40,806 nucleotides of DNA from Lachnospiraceae bacterium. Its GTDB lineage: Bacteria; Bacillota; Clostridia; Lachnospirales; Lachnospiraceae. A program made the position numbers and the translations under genes. The notes beneath the pieces are model-generated. The model was not told the DNA's origin, ran no database searches, and was given only the letters and a program-made list of their open reading frames with translations. The stretch lies in contig JAILHW010000155.1 in the NCBI GenBank assembly GCA_024695605.1, forward strand, positions 1-40,806, given 5' to 3'. Positions 9,221 to 18,685 of the stretch are shown here, piece by piece (position 1 is the first letter of the stretch; each line of letters begins with the position of its first letter).

Positions 9221-9463
9221 ATCATTCACCTCCCGCATATAAAAAAACCGGGACAACATGGAAAGATTCTGTCTGTTTCTTATTGTTTATATCGTTCACA
9301 GAAGCCGTGTGGATAAGGTTTCTGTCACTTATATTTTAATTCGAAATACAGTGTTCGTCAAGTTGACGCCCTTTCCGTCATAAATCTTTCACAATTTCGG
9401 GTATGCAAAATTGTGGAAGATTCATGAAAATGACCGGTCTGAGAGAAAAGTGGCCGAAAGCGC

Positions 9464-9493
9464 TTGCAAGGAGAAAAGCCATGTGTATATAAT
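9464..9493 (+). promoter_or_regulatory. Strong promoter TTGCAA-18-TATAAT in a large intergenic region
   Basis: TTGCAA ggagaaaagccatgtgta TATAAT (TATAAT at 9488-9493), no ORF start until 9840. Confidence 0.55.
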
Positions 9494-9839
9494 GCGCTTA
9501 AGAGAAGCGCCGGCCACTCGGCATCGGGAGGGAGGCGTTTGCAAAGAAGCGGATGAGTCCTGCGGACGCGCGGGCCGTCCTCACAATGAATCACGGAAGA
9601 TTTTTTCTAGAGAAATTGATTTCCGTTCTTTTGGGTAAGCGATCGGGTTTACCTGATGTCACTTGCCACCGGTTCGGTGGAATATTCACAAAATATTTTT
9701 TTACCAGTTTTGTTTTCACTAAGATGCATGGTTTGCGTTTCTCTTATGGCGTTCTTTCCTATTATGATTTCACGGGAATTTGGGAAGTTGGCCAATTACA
9801 GATGAGCTAGCAGGTATTAGACCGGAAAGGAAGGACAAT

Positions 9840-10163
9840 ATGGCTTCCGATGTCGTAATGATGGAAGATGATCCCTCCTGGCAGGATGTGATGGAGCTGA
9901 TCCGGGAACTGAAGCGTTCCGCGGATCTGCAAAAGCAGCTTACGGATAAGCTGGAAAAGGCAATCCACAGGCATCCCCGGAAGGATGACCAGGGAAAGGC
10001 GTGCATGGAAACAAGCAGGTATGTTTCCGGCGCCTATATGCCTGATTACATTCTGGATGAAAGAGGGTTTATCGTCGATGTGATCCCCGACAGTGTCCGG
10101 GTTCCTTACAGAAGAAAGGACAGTGACGAACCGGACGGGGAGGATGCTGATAAAAAGCAATGA
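9840..10163 (+). CDS. Hypothetical protein (107 aa)
   Basis: MASDVVMMEDDPSWQDVMELIRELKRSADLQKQLTDKLEKAIHRH...; SD GGAAAGGAAGG upstream. Confidence 0.6.
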   Translation: MASDVVMMEDDPSWQDVMELIRELKRSADLQKQLTDKLEKAIHRHPRKDDQGKACMETSRYVSGAYMPDYILDERGFIVDVIPDSVRVPYRRKDSDEPDGEDADKKQ

Positions 10164-10191
10164 AGTAATAACGAAAGAATAACGAAGAAAA

Positions 10192-10250
10192 GGGGTTCCG
10201 ACCTGAAATCAGGATTTTCGTGTCAGTCGCAGATACAGGAACCCCTGTTT
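10192..10250 (+). terminator. Long-loop intrinsic terminator or terminator-like leader
   Basis: GGGGTTCC (10192-10199) / GGAACCCC (10238-10245) then TGTTTTT; nested CCTGAAATCAGG hairpin in the loop. Confidence 0.6.
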
Positions 10251-10351
10251 TTCGTGGCAAAAAGCGGTTTTGGAAAAATCACTTGTCAGATAGGAAGATA
10301 ACCTTTAGAATGTTATTTGTTGGAATGAAGGCAGTAACAGCGGAGAGATCG

Positions 10352-12271
10352 ATGAGAGAGAATAACCGGAATCGAAAATCGAAACATGAGTTTTTGGAAT
10401 TCTTTTCGGACGCCGGCGATTTTGACGAAGAAGAAAAACGTCAGCAGCGAAGAGAAGAGAGAATAGAGAGAAGACAGCAAAGAGAGCAAAGAGAGCAAAG
10501 ACAGCAAGGCCGGCAAAGCCGACAGGTACAAAGAAGACCGGAGGGCAGACAAAGAAGAAGATCCTCCGGACCTTCCAAGGGACCTGTACTGGTAGTTTTG
10601 TTTTTTGTTCTCATTTTTGTGATCGTAGCGGCCCTGGCAGGGAAAAAGCTGATGGAAAGATGGTCCTATTCCAAAGAGACCATGGACCTGACAGAGTACT
10701 ACAAGATCAGCGGCGCCGAGGATGTGCCCGTGATCATGGAGCAGGGCGTCTCCGATCTGCGCGCCTTGCAGCGGGACGGCAATCTTTATCTGCCCCTGGA
10801 TTTTGTACAGGCAAGACTGAACAGCAAGTTCTTTTATGATAAGAAGGAACGGGTGATGATCTTTACCACACCGACCCAGATCTACGTCTTCCCGGAGAAC
10901 AGCAGCGAGTACCAGGTGGATGGCGAGAGCAAAACGGCGGACACCGTTATCTGGGTGATGCGCGATGAGATGCCGCAGCTGGAGATCGGATTTTTGGAGC
11001 ACTTTTCCAACTTTGTATGGCAGCGCTTTGAGGATCCTTTGAGACTGACCCTGTCTGTACAGGATTATACGCAGCAAAGCGCGGAGATTTTGAAGGATAC
11101 ACTGATCAGATACCAGGGCGGGATCAAGAGTGATGTGCTCAGACAGATTTCGGCAGGGGAAAAAGTGGCGGTCCTTGAGACCATGGAGGAATGGTCGAAG
11201 GTGAAAAGTGAGGACGGCATCGTCGGCTATGTGGAGAATAAAAAGCTCTCCGATGCAGCCGAGGAAAGCATCAGCGTTCCCATTCAGATCACCCAGCCCG
11301 AATATCCTTCGCTGGTTCGGGATCACAAGATCAATATGGCCTGGCACCAGGTGACCAGCAAGGTGGCAAATGATACCATCTATGATCTGCTGGCCAATAC
11401 CAAGGCGGTCAATGTGGTCTCACCCACCTGGTATTTCCTTTCGGACAATGAGGGCGGATTTACCTCCATCGAAAGCGGAGAGTATGTTTCCGCCATGCAT
11501 GATAAGGGCATTGAGGTCTGGGCCCTTATCGATAACTTTACCAACGACGTGGATATCGCGCAGATCTTGTCCTGCCTGACCAACAGACAGCGCCTGATCG
11601 AGGCACTGACACAGTCTGTGACAGCAGTGGGAGCGGACGGCATCAACGTGGATTTTGAGCTGGTACCAAGGGAAGCCGGCGAGGACTATGTGGAGTTCAT
11701 CAGGGAGCTTTCCATCGCCTGCAGGAAGAACAATCTGGTGCTTTCCGTTGACAACTATGTGCCCACGGAATACACCGATTACTATAACAGAAAAGAGCAG
11801 GGACAGGTTGCAGACTACGTTGTGATCATGGGCTATGACGAGCATTACGGCGGGTCCCAGGAAGCCGGAAGCGTGGCGTCTCTTGGCTATGTTCAGCAGG
11901 GCATTGAAAAGACCATCGCCGATGTGCCGGCTGCCAAGGTGATCAACGGCATTCCCTTTTATACGAGACTTTGGAGAAGCTCCGATGCTGGCGTGGAATC
12001 CGAAGCGCTGACCATGCCGGTGGCAAAGCAGGCCATGGAAACCAGAGGCATCACACCGGAGTGGGACGAGACGACCTCCCAGTACTATGCCGCTTTTGAA
12101 GAAGAGGGCAAGCAGTGCCAGATCTGGATGGAGGAATCCGAGAGCATTCGTGCCAAGCTTCGTGCCATGAGCCAGTTTAACCTGGGCGGCGTTGCAGAGT
12201 GGAAATTAGGGCAGGAGCTTCCGGTGGTTTGGGATGAGATCGAAAGCTACATGAACGGAAGCCTGCAGTGA
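10352..12271 (+). CDS. Membrane-anchored GH18-family (YaaH/chitinase-like) protein with copper-amine-oxidase-N-like and SH3b-like regions
   Basis: GADGINVDFELVP (GH18 DxxDxDxE-type motif); VVIMGYDEHYGGSQEAGSVA; single TM (GPVLVVLFFVLIFVIVAALAG) after an Arg/Gln-rich N-terminus. Confidence 0.85.
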   Translation: MRENNRNRKSKHEFLEFFSDAGDFDEEEKRQQRREERIERRQQREQREQRQQGRQSRQVQRRPEGRQRRRSSGPSKGPVLVVLFFVLIFVIVAALAGKKLMERWSYSKETMDLTEYYKISGAEDVPVIMEQGVSDLRALQRDGNLYLPLDFVQARLNSKFFYDKKERVMIFTTPTQIYVFPENSSEYQVDGESKTADTVIWVMRDEMPQLEIGFLEHFSNFVWQRFEDPLRLTLSVQDYTQQSAEILKDTLIRYQGGIKSDVLRQISAGEKVAVLETMEEWSKVKSEDGIVGYVENKKLSDAAEESISVPIQITQPEYPSLVRDHKINMAWHQVTSKVANDTIYDLLANTKAVNVVSPTWYFLSDNEGGFTSIESGEYVSAMHDKGIEVWALIDNFTNDVDIAQILSCLTNRQRLIEALTQSVTAVGADGINVDFELVPREAGEDYVEFIRELSIACRKNNLVLSVDNYVPTEYTDYYNRKEQGQVADYVVIMGYDEHYGGSQEAGSVASLGYVQQGIEKTIADVPAAKVINGIPFYTRLWRSSDAGVESEALTMPVAKQAMETRGITPEWDETTSQYYAAFEEEGKQCQIWMEESESIRAKLRAMSQFNLGGVAEWKLGQELPVVWDEIESYMNGSLQ

Positions 12272-12287
12272 TAAGAGAGGAGATACC

Positions 12288-13334
12288 ATGGAAGAGAAAA
12301 AAGAAGTGACGGAAACGACGGTAGGGGGCGAGAGCACCGAAAAGAAGGTCATGCTCTCCGGGATTCAGCCCAGCGGGGATCTGCACCTTGGCAACTATCT
12401 CGGAGCCATCAAGAACTGGGCGGACCGGGTGAATGAATTTGAGTGCTACTATTTTATGGCGGATCTGCATACCATTACGGTGAGACAGGATCCCGCCGAG
12501 CTTCGCAGACGGTCACTGGAGATGCTGGCACTGTACATCGCCTGCGGATTGGATCCGGAAAAGAATACCCTGTTTTTACAGTCCCATGTTCCGGCGCATG
12601 CGCAGCTTGGATGGGTGCTTGACTGCTATACCATGTTCGGCGAGCTTGGCCGTATGACCCAGTTTAAGGACAAATCCGAAAAGCATAAGGACAATATCAA
12701 TGCCGGACTGTTCACCTATCCTTCTCTGATGGCAGCGGATATTCTGCTGTATCAGCCGCACTACGTACCCGTGGGTGAGGACCAGAAGCAGCACGTAGAG
12801 CTGACCAGAAATCTGGCGATTCGTTTCAATAACATTTACGGAGATGTGTTCCGGGTTCCGGAGCCTTACATCAGCAAGGTGGGAGCCAGGATCTACGGCC
12901 TTTCCACACCGGGGCAGAAGATGTCCAAATCCGCGCCGGAGGGCTGCGTCTTTTTGATGGATGAGCCGGATGTGATCCGCAAGAAATTCAAGAGAGCCGT
13001 AACGGATTCCGATACCGAGCGCTGCGTACATTTTGACCGCGAAGCAAAGCCCGGCGTTTCGAATCTGATGAATATCTACGCAACCGTTACCGGCAAGAGC
13101 TATGAGGAGATCGAGAAGGAATTTGAAGGTCAGGGCTACGGCGTCTTCAAGCCGGCAGTCGGTGATGCAGTGGTATCCCTTCTTGCGCCGATCCGCGATG
13201 AAGCAAAGCATCTGATCGCGGATAAGGCATACCTGAACGATATCTACAAACAGGGCGCTGAGAAAGCATCCTATATTGCAAATAAGACGCTTCGCAAGGT
13301 CTATAAAAAGGTCGGTTTTTATCAGTTAAAATAG
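12288..13334 (+). CDS. trpS: Tryptophanyl-tRNA synthetase
   Basis: SGIQPSGDLHLGNYLGAIKNW (HIGH-like), KMSKSAP. Confidence 0.97.
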   Translation: MEEKKEVTETTVGGESTEKKVMLSGIQPSGDLHLGNYLGAIKNWADRVNEFECYYFMADLHTITVRQDPAELRRRSLEMLALYIACGLDPEKNTLFLQSHVPAHAQLGWVLDCYTMFGELGRMTQFKDKSEKHKDNINAGLFTYPSLMAADILLYQPHYVPVGEDQKQHVELTRNLAIRFNNIYGDVFRVPEPYISKVGARIYGLSTPGQKMSKSAPEGCVFLMDEPDVIRKKFKRAVTDSDTERCVHFDREAKPGVSNLMNIYATVTGKSYEEIEKEFEGQGYGVFKPAVGDAVVSLLAPIRDEAKHLIADKAYLNDIYKQGAEKASYIANKTLRKVYKKVGFYQLK

Positions 13335-13348
13335 GATGACATTGACGG

Positions 13349-14527
13349 GTGATGAAATTGGCAGCAGGCAGTGAAATGAAAGAAACCATATGGTGGAAGA
13401 TCGGAGATCCTCCGGGACAGGATGCGATCCTTAAGCAGGCCGGAGAAATCTTACAAAACGGAGGGCTGGTAGCCTTCCCCACGGAAACGGTTTACGGACT
13501 CGGAGGGGATGCCTTTAATCCGGCATCCTCAAAGAGGATTTATGCTGCCAAGGGTAGACCGTCTGACAATCCGCTCATTGTACATATCTGCAGGCTGTCG
13601 GATCTGGAGAAGACAGCCGTTTCTATTCCCAAAGATGCCTACCGGCTGGCAGAAGCCTTCTGGCCAGGTCCGCTGACGATGATCCTGAAAAAGACAGCCG
13701 CTTTGCCTTCTGAGACAACAGGCGGCCTGGACACCGTAGCCGTCCGGTTCCCGTCCCATCCGCTGGCACAGGCACTGATCGATGCCGCAGGCGGTTTTGT
13801 TGCCGCACCGAGTGCTAACACCTCCGGGCGACCATCCCCTACAGTCGGAAAATATGTATATGAAGACCTCTGCGGCCGGATCGATATGCTCATCGATGAC
13901 GGGCAGGTGGGGCTGGGATTGGAATCTACCATCGTGGATCTGACAGAGGATCATCCCATGATCCTGCGTCCCGGCTTTATCACGGAAACGATGCTGCGAA
14001 GCGTCCTTGGCGACGTCAGCCTGGATCCTGCCCTTTTGGAAAAGCAAAAAGCGCCTGATCTGGATCCGCAAAAGACGCAGGATCAGGCGGATCTAAAAAG
14101 CGGGATGCCGGCGCATTCGGCACATACTCATACAGGGCCGAAGGCACCGGGTATGAAATATAAGCACTACGCCCCGAAGGGGGAAGTGATCATCTTTGAG
14201 GGGGATGAGGAAAAAGTTAGCGAACGCTTACTTTATGAGTTACAGAAAGATCAAAAAAACGGCACCAGATCCGGAGTCATCTTATCGGAGCGGATGCTGG
14301 AGAGATTACAGAGGGGAAAGAAGGAGACGCTTGCTGATTCCGTAAAGTGTCTCGGAAGCAGCGATGATACGCAGGCTATGGCCCATATGCTGTTTCGCTT
14401 TTTGCGGGAGTTTGATGATGAGGGGATCCAGCGCATCTATGTCAGGGCCGTTGCCCAGGAAGGGCTTGGGCTGGCGGTTATGAACCGCTTGAAAAAGGCG
14501 GCGGGAGGCCGGATCATTTCCCTGTAA
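13349..14527 (+). CDS. L-threonylcarbamoyladenylate synthase (Sua5/YwlC type)
   Basis: GGLVAFPTETVYGLGGDAFNPASSKRIYAAKGRPSDNPLIVHI; C-terminal Sua5 domain after APGMKYKHYAPKGEV. Confidence 0.95.
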   Translation: MMKLAAGSEMKETIWWKIGDPPGQDAILKQAGEILQNGGLVAFPTETVYGLGGDAFNPASSKRIYAAKGRPSDNPLIVHICRLSDLEKTAVSIPKDAYRLAEAFWPGPLTMILKKTAALPSETTGGLDTVAVRFPSHPLAQALIDAAGGFVAAPSANTSGRPSPTVGKYVYEDLCGRIDMLIDDGQVGLGLESTIVDLTEDHPMILRPGFITETMLRSVLGDVSLDPALLEKQKAPDLDPQKTQDQADLKSGMPAHSAHTHTGPKAPGMKYKHYAPKGEVIIFEGDEEKVSERLLYELQKDQKNGTRSGVILSERMLERLQRGKKETLADSVKCLGSSDDTQAMAHMLFRFLREFDDEGIQRIYVRAVAQEGLGLAVMNRLKKAAGGRIISL

Positions 14528-14544
14528 AGTTTGCTGTTAAGAAT

Positions 14545-17220
14545 TTATATGGTTTCGTTTTCGGGAGGAAATTCCAGGATTTCCTCCTCTTTTATTGCCA
14601 TAGAATCCCCCAGCAGATCAGGATCTGCCTTCAGGGTATTGGTGATGGTCTCATACATGGTCATGATGGTCTCATGGTTTTTTTGCAGCAGTTTTTCATC
14701 TCCATCCTTTGCGGCTGCTTCCGAGGCGGCTGCCAGCTCGGACAACTGCGTAGCACCGATGGATTTGGAGGTGCTTTTTAAGGAGTGTACATAGATGCCG
14801 TAGTTCTCCCAGTCTTTAGTCTCGAAACCGGTTTTCAGATTCTGCGTCTTTTCCTCCGACTCCTCCGCGTAGGCTCTAAGGAGCTCCTTATACATCTGCA
14901 TATCGTTTGCACTGAAGGTAAGGCCCTGGGCTGTATTGACGCCGATGGCTTCCAAAGCTGCCAGGAGTCCGGTGGCATTTGTGTTTGCGGCATCGCCGGG
15001 GGGCTTTGGAGCATTTTCCTGCTTCTGCTTTTCCACCTTTTCCGGAGGAAGGTATTTTTGCAGCATTTTTTCCAGTTCGGCGCCGTCTACGGGCTTCATC
15101 ATATAGTCGGAAAAGCCCAAAGAGATATACCGGTCTTTGGCACCGCTGACCACATCGGCGGTCAGGCAGATGATGGGCGTGTTTTGATTCCTGCCTTTTT
15201 TGGAGTCCCGGATCTGTTTCATGGCTTCGGTTCCGTCCATCACAGGCATACGCTGATCCATCAGGATCACGTCATATTCGTTTTCATCACAAAGCCGGAT
15301 GCTTTCCTGTCCCGTCAGTGTGGTATCGATCTGCATTCCCGTTTTTTTCAACAGATTTTCGATGACAACAATATTCATCTTGGTATCATCCACCACAAGA
15401 ATGCGCGCCTTCGGTGCGTGGAAGGATTCTTTGTAAACGTCGTATTCCTTCACTTCTTCGATGGCCTTTTTGTAATCGCCCAGAGGCGTCATATTTTCGA
15501 TCTTCTGTCTGAGGGTAAAGGAGAATACACTGCCTTCTCCGTAGACGCTCTGTACCTCCAGTTTACTGCCCATCAGCGCCAGGAGACGTACGGTAATGGC
15601 CATACCCAGGCCCGTGCCTTCGATGTTCCGGTTTTTATCCACATCCAGACGCTCAAAGGATTGGAACAGCTTTTCCATATCCTCCTGTCTGATACCGATA
15701 CCGGTGTCCTTCACTTCGTAGTAGATCAGCATACTGCCGTCTTTTTCCTGCTTCTCTTTTGCCTGCATGGTAAAGGTGACTGTACCTTTTTTCGTATATT
15801 TGACGGCGTTGGTCAGAAGGTTGATGATCACCTGGTTGATACGGGTATCATCACCGTTAAGTTCTAAAGGAAGGGTCGGGTCGATACAAAACTCCAGCTT
15901 CAGGTTTTTGGAAGCCGCCCGCTTGGAAATGGCATTCATAAAGTAGGCGATCTGATCACTGACGCTGTAGCGGATGGGCAGAATCTCCATTTTTCCGTCT
16001 TCGATCTTGGAAAAATCCAGGATACCGTTGATGAGTTGGAGCAGGTTGTGTCCGGACTGCTTGATGTTTTGGGAATAGCCCTGGATCTGCTTGTTTTCGG
16101 ATTCCCGCAGGATCATCTCGTTCATGCCGAGGATGGCGTTGATGGGCGTACGGATCTCATGGGACATATCGGCCAGAAACCGGCTCTTGGCACGGCTTGC
16201 TTCGTCCGCAGCCTGTTTTTCCAACCGAAGGACCTGCTGGCGGTATTCCGTTTCCTGCTTGTTGAGCCTGTCCAGTACGCGGGAAAGAAAGATGGCGATG
16301 ATAAAGGCGATCAAAGCTTCAAAAATTGTGGTGATCACGAAGCTTCGCATCAGGGAAGCAACGCCCTCCTGCAGTTCGCTTTGGCTGGTGGCAAAGCATA
16401 CATACCATCCGGTGTTGGTCATTTGGGAGGTAACGATCCCTCTGGTGATGCCGTCATAGTCCTTGACGAACACCATATCATCGGAGTGGGCATTCACCGC
16501 GTTCACCAGATCCTGGTAGGGAGCATCCGGCGCATCCATAATGTAATAAGGAACATCTTCATATTCATAGAACTTGTTGGGATGCACCAGCATTTTCAGG
16601 TTCTGGTCCATCAAAAATGCATAGCTGTTGTTCTGGGTGTTGGCGGAGTTGATGCGGTCCACCAGGGTATCCACAAAGATGTCCGCGGCCAGTACGCCCA
16701 AAAGAGTACCGTCGGAAGAATAGACCGCTTTGGAAATGGTGATGACGGGCCTTCCGGTGTCGGAATCCAGATAAGGAGCGGCGTAGTAGAGCTCCCCGGT
16801 CAGAGCCGAGGTGGTGTACCATTCTCTTTCGTGGACGAAATCCACGGAGCCGTCTGCCAGAAAGTCGGAGGCGCATACCATAAAGTTGTTGGGGTAGGTA
16901 AAATAGACGTCATACACGTAGCCGTTCTTATTGAGCAGCTCATTGCTGTGCTTCAGATATTTATGAAAGGCATCATAGTCCTGGGAGGAGATATTATTTA
17001 CGGCGATCTCTGCAGCCAGCGTATCGATGATCGTGGCATTGGTATTGACCCAGGATGTCAGTTCAAGCGCATACTTCTGCGCAGCAACCTCGTAGTTGTC
17101 CTCAAGCTGCAGTGTCAGGCTCTGTTTTGCTCGCTGGTAGCTGATCAGGGATACCAGAGTAGAGCTTCCCAGAACTACCAGTACGATCATGATTGTCATC
17201 TTGGCGCGTAAACTTTTCAT
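14545..17220 (-). CDS. Hybrid sensor histidine kinase: extracellular Cache-like sensor, HisKA-HATPase, REC, HPt
   Basis: ADMSHEIRTPINAILGMNEM; RILVVDDTKMN...DVILMDQRMPVMDG; HPt VHSLKSTSKSIGA; two TM segments flanking the sensor. Confidence 0.93.
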   Translation of the reverse strand: MKSLRAKMTIMIVLVVLGSSTLVSLISYQRAKQSLTLQLEDNYEVAAQKYALELTSWVNTNATIIDTLAAEIAVNNISSQDYDAFHKYLKHSNELLNKNGYVYDVYFTYPNNFMVCASDFLADGSVDFVHEREWYTTSALTGELYYAAPYLDSDTGRPVITISKAVYSSDGTLLGVLAADIFVDTLVDRINSANTQNNSYAFLMDQNLKMLVHPNKFYEYEDVPYYIMDAPDAPYQDLVNAVNAHSDDMVFVKDYDGITRGIVTSQMTNTGWYVCFATSQSELQEGVASLMRSFVITTIFEALIAFIIAIFLSRVLDRLNKQETEYRQQVLRLEKQAADEASRAKSRFLADMSHEIRTPINAILGMNEMILRESENKQIQGYSQNIKQSGHNLLQLINGILDFSKIEDGKMEILPIRYSVSDQIAYFMNAISKRAASKNLKLEFCIDPTLPLELNGDDTRINQVIINLLTNAVKYTKKGTVTFTMQAKEKQEKDGSMLIYYEVKDTGIGIRQEDMEKLFQSFERLDVDKNRNIEGTGLGMAITVRLLALMGSKLEVQSVYGEGSVFSFTLRQKIENMTPLGDYKKAIEEVKEYDVYKESFHAPKARILVVDDTKMNIVVIENLLKKTGMQIDTTLTGQESIRLCDENEYDVILMDQRMPVMDGTEAMKQIRDSKKGRNQNTPIICLTADVVSGAKDRYISLGFSDYMMKPVDGAELEKMLQKYLPPEKVEKQKQENAPKPPGDAANTNATGLLAALEAIGVNTAQGLTFSANDMQMYKELLRAYAEESEEKTQNLKTGFETKDWENYGIYVHSLKSTSKSIGATQLSELAAASEAAAKDGDEKLLQKNHETIMTMYETITNTLKADPDLLGDSMAIKEEEILEFPPENETI

Positions 17221-17315
17221 AGATACCTCACAAAGTGCCGGATGATGGGGGCAGGACTATGCATAGTCAGAAATATTATACACAAAGAGAAGGGGTTTCA
17301 CAAGGGGAGCAGGCT

Positions 17316-17344
17316 TTGACAGGGCATGGGGAATGTAGTAAGAT
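17316..17344 (+). promoter_or_regulatory. Promoter TTGACA-17-TAAGAT upstream of rpiB
   Basis: TTGACAgggcatggggaatgtagTAAGAT. Confidence 0.6.
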
Positions 17345-17506
17345 GAGACTGTGAGTTTGCCAAAGCCCAGTGGGATCGAGCACGGAGACATTGCTATCAC
17401 AACACAGTGGGGAACAATCCGTACTTCCACGGCTGGCGACGGAATCATAATATGATAGAATATGCCGTTACATCAAAAATATATCGAAGGACAGGAGGAG
17501 ATACCT

Positions 17507-17935
17507 ATGATAGCGATCGGTAGTGATCATGGCGGATTTGAACTGAAGGAAAAGGTAGTGGCACATTTAAAGGAGCGCGGCTTTGAGGTCAAGGATTTCG
17601 GAACCTATGACAAGGCCTCCTGTGATTATCCGGTATTCGGACGTGCCGTGGCAAAGAGCGTGGCAGCGGGGGAAGCGGAAAAGGGTATCGTGATCTGTAC
17701 CACGGGACTGGGCATTTCCATGACAGCCAACAAGGTAAAGGGCATCCGCTGTGCGGTATGCGCGGATACGGTTTCCGCAAAGCTGACGAGACTGCACAAT
17801 GATGCCAATGTCCTTTCCATGGGAGCCGGAATCATCGGTGAAAATCTGGCGATCTCCATCGTGGATACCTTCCTGGATACGGCATTTTCCGGTGAGGAAA
17901 GACACCAGAGAAGGATCGATCAGATCGAAGAGTGA
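17507..17935 (+). CDS. rpiB: Ribose-5-phosphate isomerase B
   Basis: MIAIGSDHGGFELKEKV...; CTTGLGISMTANKVKGIRCAVC; SD AGGAGG. Confidence 0.95.
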   Translation: MIAIGSDHGGFELKEKVVAHLKERGFEVKDFGTYDKASCDYPVFGRAVAKSVAAGEAEKGIVICTTGLGISMTANKVKGIRCAVCADTVSAKLTRLHNDANVLSMGAGIIGENLAISIVDTFLDTAFSGEERHQRRIDQIEE

Positions 17936-17949
17936 TCTGTTTTTTTGAT

Positions 17950-18180
17950 CTAACGCATGATCTCGGGATTGTCCGTTCGACCAAGCAGATAATCGATGGA
18001 GCAGTTGAAGTGATCGGCAAGTCTGATCAATGTCTGCGTCGGAATGTCCCGCTTTCCGAGCTCATAATTGGAATAGGCAACCTGGGTACAGCCCAGTATG
18101 TTAGCCATCTTTTGCTGCGTCATATCTGCATCCTCGCGAAGATCCCTGATATGACGGTATCTAAGCTGTTCACTGTCCAT
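17950..18180 (-). CDS. XRE-family HTH regulator (76 aa)
   Basis: IRDLREDADMTQQKMANILGCTQVAYSNYELGKRDIPTQTLIRLADHFNCSIDYLLGRTD. Confidence 0.92.
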   Translation of the reverse strand: MDSEQLRYRHIRDLREDADMTQQKMANILGCTQVAYSNYELGKRDIPTQTLIRLADHFNCSIDYLLGRTDNPEIMR

Positions 18181-18203
18181 CGTACACCTCCAAAACGCTT
18201 TGG

Positions 18204-18446
18204 CTACTCGTCCTTCAGAAGATTCTCGACGGAAACCTGCAGAGCCTTCGCAAAAAAACACAATTCAAAATCCGGTACTACGCGACCGCCGGTTTCTGTT
18301 CTGGAGACGGCTTTCTGCGTCAGATCAAGCCCCAAAAGCTGCAAAGATGAAGCAAGCTGCTCTTGCGACATTTTGGCAGCTTCTCTGTATTTTCTGATAT
18401 TCAATCCCGATATGTTACAACGGTTGTTGTACTTGTATAGCTTCAT
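18204..18446 (-). CDS. XRE-family HTH regulator (80 aa)
   Basis: IRKYREAAKMSQEQLASSLQLLGLDLTQKAVSRTETGGRVVPDFELCFFAKALQVSVENLL. Confidence 0.88.
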   Translation of the reverse strand: MKLYKYNNRCNISGLNIRKYREAAKMSQEQLASSLQLLGLDLTQKAVSRTETGGRVVPDFELCFFAKALQVSVENLLKDE

Positions 18447-18592
18447 GCGACATCTCCTGCGAATGTATGGTTTTGAGGGAGTTTTTGGAATATCCCAAAG
18501 ATGGATATCCTCATTGACAATAGCAAAAGATGTCTGGCAGAATTATCCCAATGATGACTTATTGGACTAAAAATCCAAAGGCGCCGCCCTTT

Positions 18593-18621
18593 TTGACAGA
18601 ACAGGGCAAATGTAGTAAGAT
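18593..18621 (+). promoter_or_regulatory. Promoter TTGACA-17-TAAGAT upstream of upp
   Basis: TTGACAgaacagggcaaatgtagTAAGAT; 13-nt identity AATGTAGTAAGAT with the rpiB promoter. Confidence 0.6.
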
Positions 18622-18685
18622 AGGCCAAGTGGAGCTTATTGCAAAGCTCCGAAACAGAGAAGGCAATCAGGAGGGTATGAAAACG

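Noticed and set aside
9552-9590. Hammerhead-ribozyme-like string GGATGAGTCCTGCGGACGCGCGGG
   Set aside because: It resembles CUGAUGAGUCC-loop-GGACGAAAC, but the core is not satisfied (CGGATGA instead of CTGATGA, and GCGCG instead of GAAAC), so no ribozyme is called.
14563-14590. GGAGGAAAT...ATTTCCTCC inverted repeat at the 3' end of the hybrid kinase
   Set aside because: Lies inside the coding sequence (EEEILEFPPE); not followed by a T-run in the minus direction that would make a terminator.
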